Shown piece by piece: positions 33,715 to 35,134 of a DNA stretch of 35,134 nt. The translations under genes were made by a program, and so were the position numbers. Under the pieces are notes generated by a model. The model was given only the letters and a program-made list of their open reading frames with translations. It was not told the DNA's origin and did not search any database. Positions within the stretch are counted from its first letter, which is position 1. Every line of letters begins with the position of its first letter. The DNA comes from Bacillota bacterium. Lineage in GTDB: Bacteria; Bacillota; UBA4882; UBA10575. Where the stretch lies: assembly GCA_012838955.1 (NCBI GenBank), contig DUOH01000012.1, forward strand, positions 1-35,134, read 5' to 3'.

Positions 33715-35134
33715 ATGACGAGCGGATTGCAACAACATGAATCAAAGGAACCAGTTGTTCCTGAGCCCTCTTGGTTGGAAGATATGGTATTTTATCAGAT
33801 TTTTCCGGAGCGCTTTTTTAATGGCGATCCGACTAATGATCCTGTGCCAATCAGCGCTTGGGGAGAAAAACCGGAACTTTTCAACTTTTTTGGCGGAGAT
33901 TTGGCCGGTATTATCAGAAAAATCCCTTATTTGCAGGATTTAGGGGTCAATGGCCTTTATTTAAACCCGATCTTCGACGCTCCTTCAAATCATAAATACG
34001 ATACCAGAGATTATTTACGGATCTCACCCGAGTTTGGAGACCTCCGTACCTACCACCGGTTGATTGAGGAGTTGCACCGAGCGGGGATCCGGCTGATCCT
34101 GGATGGCGTCTTTAATCATACGGGTGATGAGTTTTGGGCCTTTCGTGATCTATTGGCCAGAGGCAAAGATTCTCCATATCACAAGTGGTATCATTGCCGG
34201 CAGTACCCGGTCAGACAGGAGCCCGCTCCTAACTATGAATGCTGGTGGGGCATTAAGACTCTGCCTAAATTGAATTATTCCTCACCTGATCTTGTTCGTT
34301 ACATCCTGCAGGTGGTGGAGTATTGGACAAGAACGGGCATTGACGGGTGGCGGCTGGATGTTCCTAATGAGGTCACCCGGGAGTTTTGGCCGGTCTTCCG
34401 ACGTTTGGTTAAGTCGATCAATCCTGATGCTTACATTGTCGGTGAGATCTGGGAGGATGCCAGTTCCTGGCTGAAAGGTGATATGTTTGACGCGGTAATG
34501 AATTATTGCCTCCGTGACTTGATCGTTTCTTTCTTTGTCACAGAGGAGATGGACGCCGCCGCCTTTGATCGAGGCTTAAGTCATTTACAGGCCAGACACT
34601 CGGAGAAAGTGACCAGGAGTATGTTTAATCTGTTGGGAAGCCACGATACTCCGCGCTTTCTTACCCTTTGTAAAGGGCAAAAGGAGCGGGTGTTGCTGTC
34701 ATTATTGTTTTTACTGACTTATCCCGGCGTTCCTGTAATCTACTATGGCGATGAGATCGGGATGACTGGAGAGAAGGATCCTGATTGCCGGAAGACCATG
34801 ATCTGGGATGATAATTTGTGGGATCAGGAGATTTTTCATGCAACCAAGACTCTCATCCGCTTGCGAAAGCATAAAGAAGCCCTGAAAAAGGGAGAGTTCC
34901 GCACAGCTGTGGCCGGTAACAACGGAGTTTATGGGTATTGGCGAATCCACGAAAGCAACAGGTTGCTGGTTTTATTGAACAGAACAAACAAACTACGCCA
35001 CGCGCATCTGCCGCTTTCTCCGGAGATGAGAGGTAAATGGCGGAGGATCTACCCTCTGGCTGGGCAGGAGCGCTCCTGGGACGGATTTCTCGATCTTCAT
35101 CTTCCTCCTTGGTATGGAGGAATATGGGAGCAAC
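33715..35134 (+). CDS. Alpha-amylase family (GH13) glycoside hydrolase, cut by the window edge
   Basis: The open frame starts at ATG 33715 after AAGGGAGG (33696-33703) and is still open at the right edge (473 codons seen). The barrel opens with SWLEDMVFYQIFPERFFNGD. GH13 regions follow in order: DGVFNH (region I), GWRLDVPNE with the nucleophilic Asp (II), GEIW with the acid/base Glu (III) and LLGSHDTPR with the transition-state Asp (IV). The C-terminal beta-domain begins near GVYGYWRIHESNRLLVLLN. There is no signal peptide, so it is cytoplasmic. The opening resembles neopullulanases and cyclomaltodextrinases, but it lacks their long N-terminal domain. Substrate is probably maltodextrin. A TATAAT at 33680-33685 may be its -10 box. 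Confidence 0.93.
   Translation, partial: MTSGLQQHESKEPVVPEPSWLEDMVFYQIFPERFFNGDPTNDPVPISAWGEKPELFNFFGGDLAGIIRKIPYLQDLGVNGLYLNPIFDAPSNHKYDTRDYLRISPEFGDLRTYHRLIEELHRAGIRLILDGVFNHTGDEFWAFRDLLARGKDSPYHKWYHCRQYPVRQEPAPNYECWWGIKTLPKLNYSSPDLVRYILQVVEYWTRTGIDGWRLDVPNEVTREFWPVFRRLVKSINPDAYIVGEIWEDASSWLKGDMFDAVMNYCLRDLIVSFFVTEEMDAAAFDRGLSHLQARHSEKVTRSMFNLLGSHDTPRFLTLCKGQKERVLLSLLFLLTYPGVPVIYYGDEIGMTGEKDPDCRKTMIWDDNLWDQEIFHATKTLIRLRKHKEALKKGEFRTAVAGNNGVYGYWRIHESNRLLVLLNRTNKLRHAHLPLSPEMRGKWRRIYPLAGQERSWDGFLDLHLPPWYGGIWEQ

Noticed and set aside
33555-33943. Short plus-strand frames at 33555-33740 and 33737-33943
   Set aside because: The second overlaps the well-supported GH13 frame out of phase; the first has no ribosome-binding site and no similarity.

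Overview
The window looks like chromosomal DNA of an anaerobic or microaerophilic member of the Bacillota (Firmicutes). The signs are strong AGGAGG-type Shine-Dalgarno sequences, frequent TTG and GTG starts, a rubrerythrin, a thioredoxin-reductase-like flavoprotein without an NADPH site, an sdpRI pair, a ydaO/yuaA (c-di-AMP) riboswitch and a CRISPR repeat ending in ATTGAAAC. The species cannot be named from the sequence. No rRNA, tRNA or cas genes were seen.

Layout. 1-482: distal end of a CRISPR array cut by the left edge, with a degenerate terminal repeat and a possible relic repeat. 0.5-2.3 kb: a type II restriction-modification pair whose nuclease closely resembles NgoMIV (GCCGGC). 2.5-4.4 kb: a helix-turn-helix protein and a DUF4139 protein, the latter with its ribosome-binding site inside a strong hairpin. 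4.6-6.7 kb (minus): a REC-PAS-GGDEF-EAL protein with a degenerate GGDEF site. 6.9-7.1 kb: relic of an IS3-type OrfA. 7.5-12.4 kb: an EamA transporter, then a TetR / ABC-ATPase / FtsX-permease operon whose ATPase has an in-frame stop. 12.7-15.0 kb: methyltransferase, rubrerythrin, SIMPL protein.

15.1-22.4 kb is a complete F-type ATP synthase operon in the order Z-I-B-E-F-H-A-G-D-C. Its c subunit carries the residues of Na+-binding c-rings, but the inner-helix glycine motif is altered to GxTxTxG. The atpE-atpF gap holds a 16-bp perfect hairpin whose loop can pair with downstream sequence, a pseudoknot candidate. Two terminators close the operon.

22.6-25.2 kb: a metal/nitrosative-stress-type unit of a short RIC-like protein, a P1B-type ATPase with CPG and HEGS motifs, and an HMA metallochaperone. 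25.2-29.4 kb is a zone of gene decay. It holds a DUF1801 relic, a c-di-AMP riboswitch with terminator in front of a frameshifted SulP transporter, a hypA-hycI chimeric relic of hydrogenase maturation, an intact DUF4180 gene, an Arc-like repressor, and a 5'-truncated SPFH gene joined to an orphan gene tail.

29.4-33.5 kb: a consensus promoter with a CsoR/CstR-like operator driving a NapH-like Fe-S membrane protein; sdpR-sdpI with an upstream palindrome; a double-GNAT acetyltransferase; and a probable ferredoxin-type thioredoxin reductase. 33.7 kb to the right edge: an alpha-amylase family (GH13) enzyme running off the window.
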